Shown: positions 26,583-34,829, counted from the stretch's first letter. The stretch is 64,000 nt of DNA from JANQJA01 sp965267485 (GCA_965267485.1 OZ254080.1:2790001-2854000), one strand, 5' to 3'. The notes: generated by a model from the letters alone, not told the origin. A program made the numbers and translations.

Positions 26583-26641
26583 GACATCCTCCAAAACTGG
26601 TTCCCGTGGGATTGGCCTGACATTATCATGGGTCGGATTCG

Positions 26642-27175
26642 ATGGATAAGTTCACGATCCCCAACGCGCTCAGTACCTCCCGCCTGATACTGGCACCGCT
26701 CTGCTACCTGGCCATCATGCAGCAAGCGTGGCTCGTGGCCGGCCTCATCCTGCTTCTCGCCGTGGCCACCGACCTCGCCGACGGCTGGCTGGCGAGGCGC
26801 CTTGGCCAGGTGACGGCGATGGGCGGGTTGCTGGACCACGGCAGCGATGCGGTCTTCGTGACCGTCACGCTCGCCGCACTGGCGGCGGCCGGTATTGTTC
26901 CCGCCGTGCTGCCCATACTGGTCATCCTTGCGTTTACCCAGTATGTCCTCGACTCGAAGGCACTCGCCGGCAAGCCGCTGCGAGCAAGCCGCATCGGTCG
27001 ATACAACGGCATCGCCTACTTCGTGCTTGCCGGGTTTCCGCTGCTCCACTGGGGCGCCGGCCTGCACATCGTCCCGGCCGTCGCGTTCTACGCCGCAGGC
27101 TGGCTGCTCGTTGCCAGCACCCTGATCTCTATGCTCGATCGGGCGATTGCGCTGCTTCGTCCGACATCGCATTGA
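26642..27175 (+). CDS. CDP-alcohol phosphatidyltransferase (PgsA-like)
   Basis: The 177-residue membrane enzyme has a full CDP-alcohol phosphotransferase signature: DGWLARRLGQVTAMGGLLDHGSD fits DG..AR........G...D...D exactly. The N-terminal TIPNALSTSRLILAPLCYL is typical of PgsA. It likely attaches glycerol phosphate or another polyol to CDP-diacylglycerol in the inner membrane. It is shorter than and distinct from the copy at 3791. Its last 47 bases overlap the converging membrane protein gene at 27129. The genuine pgsA is often linked to uvrC, which is not here, so this may be a paralogue. Confidence 0.87.
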   Translation: MDKFTIPNALSTSRLILAPLCYLAIMQQAWLVAGLILLLAVATDLADGWLARRLGQVTAMGGLLDHGSDAVFVTVTLAALAAAGIVPAVLPILVILAFTQYVLDSKALAGKPLRASRIGRYNGIAYFVLAGFPLLHWGAGLHIVPAVAFYAAGWLLVASTLISMLDRAIALLRPTSH

Positions 27176-28199
27176 TATCGAGCCGATCGTCCACGAACAA
27201 CTCCTTGTTCGCTTTCGGCAAGAACACCACGCCAATGACGGCATTGAAGATCACAAAGAATGTGTGCATCACCAGCGAGAATGCCCCCACTTCCGGGAAG
27301 TTCGGGAACAGCACCGTCCACAGGACGAGCGCACCGGCATGGAACGGCAAGGGCAGCGCCGCCGCGAGGAAGATCAACGGCAACAGCGCCAGCATCACAC
27401 CGAAACCAACGTCGACATTAAAGAGCGCCAGGGCACCGGTGTAGACGCCAACCGCAGCAAGCAGGTTCGGCGCCTTGAACAGCAACACAAGAAAATAGTC
27501 AGTGACCTTGGCCAGCCGGAATGCGCGCAACAGCGGCTTCTCCCGAAGGGTGGACCCTTTCAGCAGGTATCCGCGGAAGTACAGGACGTGAAGCGGAAAA
27601 TACAGAAACGCACCCGCGTAGACACTGAGCAGGATCTGCACCAGCGGCAGTTCCGATTGCGCGTCTGCCAGCAGCACCGTATCCCAGTAGAAAAATGCGC
27701 CGATCGCCGAGAACACCAGCAGTTGATAGATCTCGACCATGCCCATCAGGATCATCGTCGAAATCGCCTGCCAGACAGGCACCTGGTACTTGCGCAACAG
27801 ATAGAGTGAGATCGCCCCCTTGCTGACCTGTTCATTCACCAACGACAGCACATAGGCGCTGGCACGGATCGGAAGCACATTCGTGTATTTGATCGGCGGC
27901 GCGTTGTACCACTTGATGACACGCCAGGTCGCGTGGGCGTCGACCAGAAAGAAGAAGCAGGAGTACGGAATCATCAGCGCGAGCCAGAGCGTCCAGTCAG
28001 CCTCGGCAAAAAAGTTACCGAGGTAACCGAGCGCCGTTGTACCCTCGCGAGCCGCTGCGCCTTCAATCTTCGTATAGACGAGATAAAAGCACCCGAGCGC
28101 CACCAGCCAGGTAACAAGGCGAAACAGCCGGGAAGTCCATGTCTTGCCCCGGTTCTCCGGCGCTGCCGGGCTGCCTTCTGACTCTGTCATATCTGTCAT
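27129..28199 (-). CDS. Multi-helix membrane protein, possibly flippase-like
   Basis: The 356-residue protein has about eight membrane helices after a polar start (MTDMTESEGSPAAPENRGKTW). The segment RASAYVLSLVNEQVSKGAISLYLLRKYQVPVWQAISTMILMGMVEIYQLL loosely resembles the membrane domain of lysylphosphatidylglycerol synthase/AglD-type proteins, which are flippases or glycosyl-lipid factors. The match is a weak pattern resemblance only. Its 3' end overlaps that of the CDP-alcohol enzyme by 47 bases on the opposite strand. Function unknown, lipid handling is the best guess. Confidence 0.65.
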   Translation of the reverse strand: MTDMTESEGSPAAPENRGKTWTSRLFRLVTWLVALGCFYLVYTKIEGAAAREGTTALGYLGNFFAEADWTLWLALMIPYSCFFFLVDAHATWRVIKWYNAPPIKYTNVLPIRASAYVLSLVNEQVSKGAISLYLLRKYQVPVWQAISTMILMGMVEIYQLLVFSAIGAFFYWDTVLLADAQSELPLVQILLSVYAGAFLYFPLHVLYFRGYLLKGSTLREKPLLRAFRLAKVTDYFLVLLFKAPNLLAAVGVYTGALALFNVDVGFGVMLALLPLIFLAAALPLPFHAGALVLWTVLFPNFPEVGAFSLVMHTFFVIFNAVIGVVFLPKANKELFVDDRLDINAMSDEAAQSPDRA

Positions 28200-28265
28200 C
28201 GCTATCTCCGCGCGAGGGGGTGAGAGTACCGACCCATCGAAGACGATGCCAGTTATACGGCGGGA

Positions 28266-29165
28266 TCAGCCAGGTGGTTGATCGAAGCTGACGCAGTTTC
28301 GGCCCGCTGCCTTTGCCTGGTAAAGCTGGCGATCCGCTGCCTCGACCAGATCGGAAGGTGAGGTAATCGAGTCATCCCCGTTCCAGACCGCGACGCCGAG
28401 ACTGACGGTGACCTTCAGAGCCTGATCGTCATAGTCGAACGTGTGTTCCTCGATACAGGTCCGGACGCGATCGGCCAGAGCCGCTGCGGCCTTCGCGTTG
28501 GCCCCGCGGAGCATGAAGACGAACTCCTCACCGCCGACCCGGGCAAACAGGTCATAGCCCCGCGCCTCGTTCTCGATAAGCTGCGCGAGGTGCTTCAGGA
28601 TGAAGTCACCGGCCGGGTGCCCGTAGGTGTCATTGATCTGTTTGAAGTGATCGATATCGAAAGCGACGAGGGCGAGCCCGGCGTGGTTTCGCCGGTTGTA
28701 ATCGAACTCCTTGGCGAGCGCCTCGTCGAAGTGGCGCTTGTTGTAGACGCGGGTCAGGCCATCCCGGATGGCCATATTGCGCAACATGAGGTGGTATTCG
28801 GTGTCGTCTTCGTCCTGATAGCTGAACTTGAACGTGACGTAGCCAAGGGTCAGTTTGTCCCCTTCCTTCAGCGGGACGGCGGAGTGGACCTGTTCCTTGT
28901 TCAGAAACGTGCCGTTGGTACTGCCCAGATCCGACACGTGAAATCCCTCGAGGCGGTTCACGATCATGGCATGACGGCGGGAGATGCTGACGTCAGACAC
29001 CACGAGATCGACGTCGTCGCTGCGACCGATCATCGTGACGTCTTTTTCCAGCTCGTAGACCTGACCGATGAAGTCGCCCTTGATCATGATCAGGCAGGGC
29101 CGCTTCTCTGGCTCATCGGCTTCGTCGGCCTTGGCCGGTACACTGTACTGCGTATTGTCCGCCAT
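28266..29165 (-). CDS. FHA-GGDEF diguanylate cyclase
   Basis: The 299-residue soluble protein pairs an FHA phosphothreonine-binding domain (residues about 45-105: MIGRSDDVDLVVSD, ISRRHAMI, DLGSTNGTFLN) with a GGDEF domain whose active site is VGGEEFVFML near residue 209. It probably makes c-di-GMP when a phosphorylated partner binds the FHA domain. The start is ATG 29165. A TATAAT-like -10 (minus strand, 29213-29208) lies 43 bases upstream without a good -35. No Ser/Thr kinase lies within the window. It stands alone. Confidence 0.9.
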   Translation of the reverse strand: MADNTQYSVPAKADEADEPEKRPCLIMIKGDFIGQVYELEKDVTMIGRSDDVDLVVSDVSISRRHAMIVNRLEGFHVSDLGSTNGTFLNKEQVHSAVPLKEGDKLTLGYVTFKFSYQDEDDTEYHLMLRNMAIRDGLTRVYNKRHFDEALAKEFDYNRRNHAGLALVAFDIDHFKQINDTYGHPAGDFILKHLAQLIENEARGYDLFARVGGEEFVFMLRGANAKAAAALADRVRTCIEEHTFDYDDQALKVTVSLGVAVWNGDDSITSPSDLVEAADRQLYQAKAAGRNCVSFDQPPG

Positions 29166-29281
29166 TTAAGGGCGCGTACCCGTCCAAAAGCGTTTGAGTA
29201 ACCGGCGATTATAGACCAAGGCCCGGACGCCGCGCCGGTATGCCGGACGCGAATTGTAATTTTTTTGTAAGTCCCGCCTCA
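29166..29281. other. Non-coding stretch upstream of the FHA-GGDEF gene
   Basis: Bases 29166-29281 contain no convincing ORF. The only signals seen are a TATAAT on the minus strand (29213-29208) that could serve the FHA-GGDEF gene, and an AT-rich patch at 29257-29270. The palindromic repeat array begins directly after, at 29282. Confidence 0.5.
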
Positions 29282-29646
29282 TCGTCCTGAGGCTTGCGCG
29301 TCAACGTGCGCCGAAGGACCTGACATCGGAGTATCAGCTTCGAACGTGGCGTCCGCGAGCCGGCACAGTCCTCCGGAGACCCTTTCGCGGCTGGCGCCGC
29401 TGCAGTCGCTTGAGTCTCCTCCAGACTGCACCGGCTCACGTATGTGTGCACTGTTCACCCTCTACCCTCGTCCTGAGGCTCGCGCGTCAGCGCGCGCCGA
29501 AGGACCTGACATCGGAGCATCAGCTTCGACCACGGCGGCCGCGAGCCGGCACAGTCCTCCGGGGACCCTTACGCGGCTTCGCCGCTGCAGTCGCTTGAGT
29601 CCCCTCCGGACTGCACCGGCTCGCGGCCGTGTGCTTTGCCCACACT
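29282..29646. repeat. Tandem palindromic repeat, two copies of about 186 bp
   Basis: Two copies begin at 29282 and 29468, each opening with TCGTCCTGAGGC; a third start at 29654 keeps the same 186-base spacing but diverges after about 20 bases. Each unit holds two hairpins. Hairpin A (29471-29504 in copy 2) closes with TCCT/AGGA, has opposed GA/GA and a GTCA loop. Hairpin B (29536-29629) has stems of 14, 6 and 6 bp and an inner GCGGC-TTC-GCCGC hairpin. Between copies GGAGAC/GTCTCC changes to GGGGAC/GTCCCC, a compensatory pair change. No ORF is convincing; the many frames across it are by-products of GC content. Confidence 0.75.
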
Positions 29647-29725
29647 CACCCCCTCGTCCTGAGGCCCGCGCGTAGCGCGCGCGGAAGGATCCGGGGTGCT
29701 TCGCTGCGCTCAGAACGAGGGGGTG
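29647..29725. repeat. 79-bp palindromic element with 17-bp inverted ends
   Basis: Bases 29647-29663 and 29709-29725 are inverted repeats of 17 bases with one mismatch (core CCCCCTCGT and ACGAGGGGG). The left part coincides with the start of a third repeat unit. Elements with CCTCGTCCTGAGG ends and a GC-rich middle are common intergenic palindromes in proteobacteria. It ends 6 bases before the stop of the cis-prenyltransferase gene and could act as a transcription terminator or RNA-stabilising hairpin for it. Confidence 0.6.
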
Positions 29726-29730
29726 ACGCG

Positions 29731-30588
29731 CTACTTGCCGAACCGGCGCTCCCGCTGCTGGTAAATGCGAATGGCCCGCCAGAAATCGATCTGCCGGAAC
29801 GCCGGCCAGTAAACCTCGGTGAAATAGAGCTCGGAATAGGCGCTTTGCCAGAGCAGAAAGCCCGACAGCCGCTCCTCGCCCGAGGTCCGGATGATCAGGT
29901 CGGGGTCCGGCAGACCCTCGGTATAGAGATAGCGGGAAAACAGTTCCTCATCAATACAGTCTGGCGTGAGATTGCCGGCCTGGATCTCACGGGCGATTTT
30001 TTGCACAGCGTCGATGATTTCTGCGCGCCCGCCGTAGCTGATCGCGATGTTGAGAATGAAGCGGTCGTGATTCTCGGTCTGCTTCTCGATCTTCTCGATC
30101 TCTTCCAGCATCTCGGCAGAGAGATCGGTACGCCGGCCAATGACCTTGACCCGCACCCGCTCGCGCTCGATGACGGGATCAACCTGAAACTCCTTCAGCT
30201 TGCGCAGGATGAGCTGCATCAGGTAGCTCACTTCCTCCTGGCTGCGCGAGTAGTTCTCGGTAGAGAACCCGTAGAGCGTGACAATCTTGATATCGAGACG
30301 CCAGCACCAGTTGAGGAACTCCTCGAGGTTCTCCGATCCCGCATTGTGTCCCTCGTTGGGATTGGTGAATCCCTTGATGCGTGCAAACCGCCGGTTGCCG
30401 TCGACGATCAGGCCAATGTGGTGGGGCTTCGGGCCGTCCTTGATCTGCCGCCACAGGTGGCTTTCATAGAGACGGTAGAAAAACGCAGGAATGTTCAACA
30501 GGATCTGACAGCCACAGGAGAAAGGCGGATTATTCCAGACACAGTCAGGGACGCAAGCCCGACAGACCGTTAGACTGTGGATGCGCAT
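29731..30588 (-). CDS. cis-Prenyltransferase (archaeal/eukaryal-type UppS family)
   Basis: The enzyme has the undecaprenyl diphosphate synthase motifs: PHHIGLIVDGNRRFARIKG (catalytic Asp), YGFSTENYSRSQEEV, SYGGRAEIIDA and RTSGEERLSGFLLWQSAYSELYF...WP near the C-terminus. The DGNRRFA form and FFYRLYESHLWRQIKDGPKPHHI leader are the archaeal/DHDDS-like variant, not the bacterial DGNGRWA of housekeeping UppS. It condenses isoprenyl units into a long-chain cis-polyprenyl diphosphate. The start is uncertain: ATG 30588 (285 aa) has a weak GGAA site, but family length favours TTG 30498 (255 aa). It is divergent from the hydrolase at 30623. Confidence 0.85.
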   Translation of the reverse strand: MRIHSLTVCRACVPDCVWNNPPFSCGCQILLNIPAFFYRLYESHLWRQIKDGPKPHHIGLIVDGNRRFARIKGFTNPNEGHNAGSENLEEFLNWCWRLDIKIVTLYGFSTENYSRSQEEVSYLMQLILRKLKEFQVDPVIERERVRVKVIGRRTDLSAEMLEEIEKIEKQTENHDRFILNIAISYGGRAEIIDAVQKIAREIQAGNLTPDCIDEELFSRYLYTEGLPDPDLIIRTSGEERLSGFLLWQSAYSELYFTEVYWPAFRQIDFWRAIRIYQQRERRFGK

Positions 30589-30622
30589 CACATTTCCATA
30601 TTCTTGCCATGAAGGAGGGACC

Positions 30623-31345
30623 ATGAGCACATTCAGGCACGGCGACGTCGAAATCCACTATGAGACTGCGGGTGAGGGCTTCCCGGTGCTGCTGTTCGCC
30701 CCTGGCGGCATGCGCTCTGCCATTGGATTCTGGGAAAACTCCCCGTGGAACCCCATTGACGTGCTGTCTCCTGCATTCAAGGTCATTGCGATGGACCAGC
30801 GCAACGCCGGCGAGTCCACGGCCCCGGTGAGCGCCAGCGATGGCTGGCATTCCTACACCGACGACCATATCGCCCTGCTCGACCACCTGGGTGAGGACCG
30901 CTGTCACGTGCTCGGCGGCTGTATCGGGGGCCCTTATTGCGCTGGCGTCATGCAGCGCGCGCCGGAGCGCGTTGCGGCCGCCGTACTCCAGCAGCCCATC
31001 GGCCTCGAGAACAACCGCGAGGCGTTCTACGAGATGTTCAACGGCTGGGCAGACAAGCTGAAGGCCGAGCGAGATGACGTTACCGACGAGGCGCTCGCAC
31101 AGTTCCGCTCGAACATGTACGACGGCGACTTCCTCTTCAACGTCGACAGGGACTTCATCCGGGGCTGCACGATCCCGATGCTCGTCCTGATGGGCAACGA
31201 CCTCTACCACCCGGAGTCCACGTCACGGGAAATTGCTGATCTCGCACCCAACGCAACGCTCATCGAGCGCTGGAAAGACGACGAGGTCGTGGCGCAGACC
31301 GCGCAAACCGTGCTCGACTTCCTGAAGGCCAATACACCAGCCTGA
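30623..31345 (+). CDS. Alpha/beta-fold hydrolase with Cys in the nucleophile position
   Basis: The 240-residue protein has the alpha/beta-hydrolase core: oxyanion FAPGGMRSA, MDQRNAGES and the nucleophile elbow VLGGCIGGPY, in which Cys replaces the usual Ser (Sm-x-Nu-x-Sm is G-G-C-I-G). A likely acid Asp is in VLMGNDLYHP. The C-terminal region where the catalytic His is normally found (NATLIERWKDDEVVAQT) has no His. It may be a dienelactone-hydrolase-like or non-hydrolytic member. ATG 30623 has GGAGGGA just upstream. It is followed in the converging direction by the nitroreductase. Confidence 0.8.
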   Translation: MSTFRHGDVEIHYETAGEGFPVLLFAPGGMRSAIGFWENSPWNPIDVLSPAFKVIAMDQRNAGESTAPVSASDGWHSYTDDHIALLDHLGEDRCHVLGGCIGGPYCAGVMQRAPERVAAAVLQQPIGLENNREAFYEMFNGWADKLKAERDDVTDEALAQFRSNMYDGDFLFNVDRDFIRGCTIPMLVLMGNDLYHPESTSREIADLAPNATLIERWKDDEVVAQTAQTVLDFLKANTPA

Positions 31346-31351
31346 TTACCG

Positions 31352-32005
31352 TCAGGCGAACGGTGACTCCCAGCGATCGGCATACACGAGTTTCTCGATC
31401 GGTCGCCGGGAGATCGGGCCGTGCCCGCGAAGCACGGGATACCCGATCGGTACGTGCGCGCAGGTGCCCCACGGCGCGGGAATGCCGAGCAGGTCAGTGA
31501 GTTCATCCTCGCGATGACAGAGCAGGGTCGTCAGCACGCAGCCCAGTCCCTCGGCCCGGCAAGCAAGCATCGTGTTCTGGACAGCGGTGTAAACAGAGCC
31601 GCCACCGACAACCGAGGGCCTGTCCAGACCTGCATCTGTGATCGCCATATTCCGGTAGTTGAAGCAAAAGACCAGCAACACAGGCAAGCTGGCGAAATGA
31701 CTGGCAAGCCAGTCCCCCGCCTTCAGCATCTTTTCGGTCGACGACCTCGCCTCAGCGGGCATGTCAGGCAACGCCTCGCGATGGCTACGGGTATAGTCCG
31801 CCCACTCGCTCGCATACCACTCGCCAATCGTTGCCAGCAGTTCGCGATCTGACACGGCAATAATCCTGAATGGCTGGACGTTGCCGCCGGTGGGCGCCCA
31901 GGCGGCCGCCTGCAACACGCGTTTCAGGACGTCGTCCGGAATCGGGTCAGGCTTGAGGCGGCGTACCGCCCGCAAAGTGCTCATGGCTTCATAGACGTCG
32001 ACCAT
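31352..32005 (-). CDS. Nitroreductase-family FMN oxidoreductase
   Basis: The 217-residue protein fits the nitroreductase fold: N-terminal STLRAVRRLKPDPIPDDVLKRVLQAA, AAWAPTGGNVQPFRIIAV for FMN phosphate binding, and SVYTAVQNTMLACRAEGLGCVLTT. It reduces nitro or quinone-like substrates or deiodinates/dehalogenates related compounds using NAD(P)H. No substrate is evident. It shares its strand with the acyl-CoA-dehydrogenase-like gene, 26 bases downstream of that gene's stop. ATG 32005 is the natural start. Confidence 0.88.
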   Translation of the reverse strand: MVDVYEAMSTLRAVRRLKPDPIPDDVLKRVLQAAAWAPTGGNVQPFRIIAVSDRELLATIGEWYASEWADYTRSHREALPDMPAEARSSTEKMLKAGDWLASHFASLPVLLVFCFNYRNMAITDAGLDRPSVVGGGSVYTAVQNTMLACRAEGLGCVLTTLLCHREDELTDLLGIPAPWGTCAHVPIGYPVLRGHGPISRRPIEKLVYADRWESPFA

Positions 32006-32031
32006 CGTTCGCTCCTGACAGTTTGGTTGGG

Positions 32032-33177
32032 TTACAACATACCGCGGGGTTCGAGCCCCAGTTCAACGCGACCGACGAGTTCAAAAAGGGGATCGGCCAC
32101 CATGATGTGCTGGGTCGTGACGTGCACGTCACGAAGGCAGCGCTGAAGGGGACTGTCTTCGTAGATCGACGAGCCGCCACCCGCCTGATACAGCGCATCG
32201 ACCGCCGCAACCGAGCGGTGAGTCGCATTCGCCGCCGCGAGTCGCAAATCGGCCCGGATCGCCGTATCGAGCGGCTCGCCGGCCGAGGCCAGCGCCCACG
32301 CCCGGTCGATCGTCTCACGCATCAGCGCCCGTGCCGAGGAAAGATCAGCCTTTGCCAGCGCCACATTGCGCTGGACGAGTGCGCGTTCGGCCAGTGCACG
32401 ACTCGAGCCCGTGGGTTTCTTGCCGCCGGCCATCTCGCAGAACACATCCAGTGCGCGGAAACCGATGCCGAGCGAAACACTCGCGACACCGAGCGCCAGC
32501 AGTCCAAGCATCGGAAACTTGTAGAGCGGCCGGTCGATGAGCGTCTTGCCACCCATCACCACGGACCGGCCCGCAGGCACAAACTCATCGCGCACGGTGA
32601 AGTGATGGCTCCCGGTGCCCCTGAGTCCGGACACGTGCCAGGTGTCCTCGATCTCCACCTGGCTGCGCTCCAGCAGCATCAGATGGATTTCGGGACCGAA
32701 CTTCCCCTCCACGCGCTCGTCACCCTCAAAGACGAAGCAGCCGGCACACAGCCAGTCGGCGTTCTCGCATCCACTGCCAAAGGCCCAGCGACCTGACACG
32801 CTGTGCCCGCCGGGGACGGCGAGCGCCTTGCCCATGGGTGCTGTCACACCGACCGTGAGCACACCCGGCGCGTCGCCGTAGATCTCGCGGGCGAACGATG
32901 CCGGCAGCGACGCGGCGAGCAAGCCGGTCGTCGTACCAATCATGACATTCCATCCCGCGGAACCGTCGCCGCGCGCGATGGTTTCGATCAGCTCGCACAG
33001 TTCTGCCGGATGGCACTCGGCGCCACCGTACTCGCGGGGAACGAGTGCGTGGAAGATACCCGCGGCCCGCATTTGATCAGCGATCGGCGCCGGCAGGCGT
33101 CGCGCGCGTTCGATGGCTGCCGCCTCATTGGGTAACGAGGCAGCAATGGCGCGTGCGTGCGTCAGCAGCTCACTCAT
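32032..33177 (-). CDS. Acyl-CoA dehydrogenase-like flavoprotein monooxygenase
   Basis: The 381-residue protein is of the acyl-CoA dehydrogenase superfamily with the C-terminal domain of the HsaA/HpaB-like group-D monooxygenases. Visible are ALVPREYGGAECHPAELCELIETIARGDGSAGWNVMI (N-terminal domain), SGRWAFGSGCENADWLC and DTWHVSGLRGTGSHHFTV (middle beta domain), and helical GGGSSIYEDSPLQRCLRDVHVTTQH (C-terminal). The usual catalytic Glu of true dehydrogenases is not apparent. It could hydroxylate an aromatic or steroid-type substrate using a reduced flavin. It overlaps the phytanoyl-CoA dioxygenase gene by 4 bases, so they are coupled. Confidence 0.83.
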   Translation of the reverse strand: MSELLTHARAIAASLPNEAAAIERARRLPAPIADQMRAAGIFHALVPREYGGAECHPAELCELIETIARGDGSAGWNVMIGTTTGLLAASLPASFAREIYGDAPGVLTVGVTAPMGKALAVPGGHSVSGRWAFGSGCENADWLCAGCFVFEGDERVEGKFGPEIHLMLLERSQVEIEDTWHVSGLRGTGSHHFTVRDEFVPAGRSVVMGGKTLIDRPLYKFPMLGLLALGVASVSLGIGFRALDVFCEMAGGKKPTGSSRALAERALVQRNVALAKADLSSARALMRETIDRAWALASAGEPLDTAIRADLRLAAANATHRSVAAVDALYQAGGGSSIYEDSPLQRCLRDVHVTTQHIMVADPLFELVGRVELGLEPRGML

Positions 33178-33971
33178 GATGGCAGCCCCCTCGCCCGTCG
33201 TCCAAGGTACGATGAATTGAACAGCCGTTTCGGATGCATCCCGTCGACATATCCCATGAAGCCCGGTTCACGGATGCTGTACCCGAGCAGTTCCTGTGCT
33301 CGCTCGGATAACGCAGCCGCTTTCTCTGGCGGCACCGCAAGCGGCATGTTCTCGAGTTGTCGAAGCCAGGGCTGGCAGTATTGCGGGGTAATGGCAAGGC
33401 GCGGCTGACCCGAACGGTTGGCGCCGCCGCGATGGTAGAGCGACCCGTGGAAAACCACCACGGAACCCGCCTTCATCAGTATCTTCTGACGGCGCTCATC
33501 GTCGGGCGCCGGCCGCTCGCCTTCCCAACGGTGACTGCCCGGGATGATCTCGGTCGCGCCGTTCTCTGCCGTGAAGTCATCGATTGCCCAGATTGTGCTG
33601 ACTCCCTGCACGGCAGCACGCTGCGTTGCTGGCAGGTTACTGTTGTCGCAGTGAAACGGCTGTTCGGTTTCGCCGGGATGAAGCTTGATCGCCAGCGCGG
33701 CCGACAGCAGATAATTCGGCTCGAGCAGGCCATCGACGATCGGCAGGATCACAGGATTCGTGATGACGCGCTCAAATACCTCACTCTTGGCAAGCAGCGC
33801 GTAGACACGTTCTGAGTCGTGACCCTCAAAATTGTTCCGCCCCATATGCTTGCGCTGCAGCCAGGGGTCAAGGGCTTGCCGCAATGCAGCAATATCGTCA
33901 GCGTCGAGCACATCGGGAACAATGGTATAGCCGTCGGTGATCACCGACTGTACGTGCGCGTGGACGTCCAC
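33174..33971 (-). CDS. Phytanoyl-CoA dioxygenase-family protein
   Basis: The 265-residue Fe(II)/2-oxoglutarate oxygenase-like protein has the iron-binding HCD of PFHCDNSNLP near residue 108 and the distal His and Arg in VVFHGSLYHRGGANRSGQPRLAI. Members hydroxylate lipids or natural products in the cytoplasm. It starts at GTG 33971 with GGAGG five bases upstream. It overlaps the monooxygenase gene downstream by 4 bases, forming a pair of oxidative enzymes. The substrate is unknown; a steroid or branched lipid is plausible. The divergent neighbour at 34036 is a hotdog protein. Confidence 0.85.
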   Translation of the reverse strand: MDVHAHVQSVITDGYTIVPDVLDADDIAALRQALDPWLQRKHMGRNNFEGHDSERVYALLAKSEVFERVITNPVILPIVDGLLEPNYLLSAALAIKLHPGETEQPFHCDNSNLPATQRAAVQGVSTIWAIDDFTAENGATEIIPGSHRWEGERPAPDDERRQKILMKAGSVVVFHGSLYHRGGANRSGQPRLAITPQYCQPWLRQLENMPLAVPPEKAAALSERAQELLGYSIREPGFMGYVDGMHPKRLFNSSYLGRRARGLPS

Positions 33972-34035
33972 AATACCTCCACTTTACTCCCTCTTTTCTG
34001 ACTTCCTACAATGCCAAAAACAAACGGCCAGCGGA

Positions 34036-34824
34036 ATGACCTACCGATTCACAGCTTTCCTGAAAGATCCTGACGCCGATCGCCCCGACAATCCGATTCA
34101 CTCGACAGCCGGCGGTCAGCAGCACGGCTTCAAATCGGCACTGGTTGGCGGCGTCCATGTATTCGGGTGGACGACCGGCGCCTTTCTGGAGTCGTTGGGT
34201 GATCAGTGGCTGGAATCGGGCTGGGTCGAGATCTCATTTCGGAGACCCGTGTATGACGGCGACGTAATGACCGTCAATCTCGCTGGCGATAGTTTTACGG
34301 TCACCAATCCGGCTGCCGACGTCTGCCTTGAAGGCCGCGCCGGTCTTGGATCACCGCCCTTTCAGATCGAGCCCATCGAATTCGCCGCACCCGAACCCCA
34401 ACCCGCTGATCGACCCCGGCTCACGCTTGATCGTGCACCGGTCGGCCAGACGCTCCGTTCAATGGGCGTCAGCTGGCACAGTAAAGATCAGGAACCCTTC
34501 GTCGAACAGTGGCTGGAGGATGCGAACCCCCGTTACCACGGCACGCAGCCCGACTGTCACCCGGCCTGGATTGCCAGGCAACCCATCGACCTGTTGCATC
34601 ACAGCTTTGACTACGGCCCCGCCATTCATACCGATTCGCAGATCCAGTATCTGGCGCCGGCGAGGGTCGGTGATGAGTTCATCATCGCGGGACGCTGTGC
34701 CGACGCGTTCGACAAGCGAGGCCATCACTTCATCGTCAACGAGTGTGCGTTGTTCGGCAGCGATGAGCAGGAACTGGTGCGACTTCGCCATACGGCGATC
34801 TTCAAGCTGCGAACTGCAGACTGA
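34036..34824 (+). CDS. MaoC-like hotdog-fold protein
   Basis: The 262-residue protein appears to contain two hotdog halves. The first has HGFKSALVGGVHVFGWTTGAFLESLG followed by GWVEISFRRPVYDGDVMTV, the pattern of a MaoC/FAS1-type dehydratase helix; the second has IHTDSQIQYLAPARVGDEFIIAGRCAD and KRGHHFIVNE. Such proteins hydrate enoyl-CoA or act as thioesterases. A clear catalytic Asp-His pair (D....H) is not obvious. I start at ATG 34036 (GCGGA upstream); the upstream frame is a shadow. It is divergent from the dioxygenase and convergent with aceK. Confidence 0.65.
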   Translation: MTYRFTAFLKDPDADRPDNPIHSTAGGQQHGFKSALVGGVHVFGWTTGAFLESLGDQWLESGWVEISFRRPVYDGDVMTVNLAGDSFTVTNPAADVCLEGRAGLGSPPFQIEPIEFAAPEPQPADRPRLTLDRAPVGQTLRSMGVSWHSKDQEPFVEQWLEDANPRYHGTQPDCHPAWIARQPIDLLHHSFDYGPAIHTDSQIQYLAPARVGDEFIIAGRCADAFDKRGHHFIVNECALFGSDEQELVRLRHTAIFKLRTAD

Positions 34825-34829
34825 AGGCG

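Noticed and set aside
29346..29700. Short open frames across the palindromic repeat
   Set aside because: They change frame between repeat copies, lack ribosome sites and read Arg/Ala/Ser-rich low-complexity peptide; the region is better explained as structured repeat DNA.
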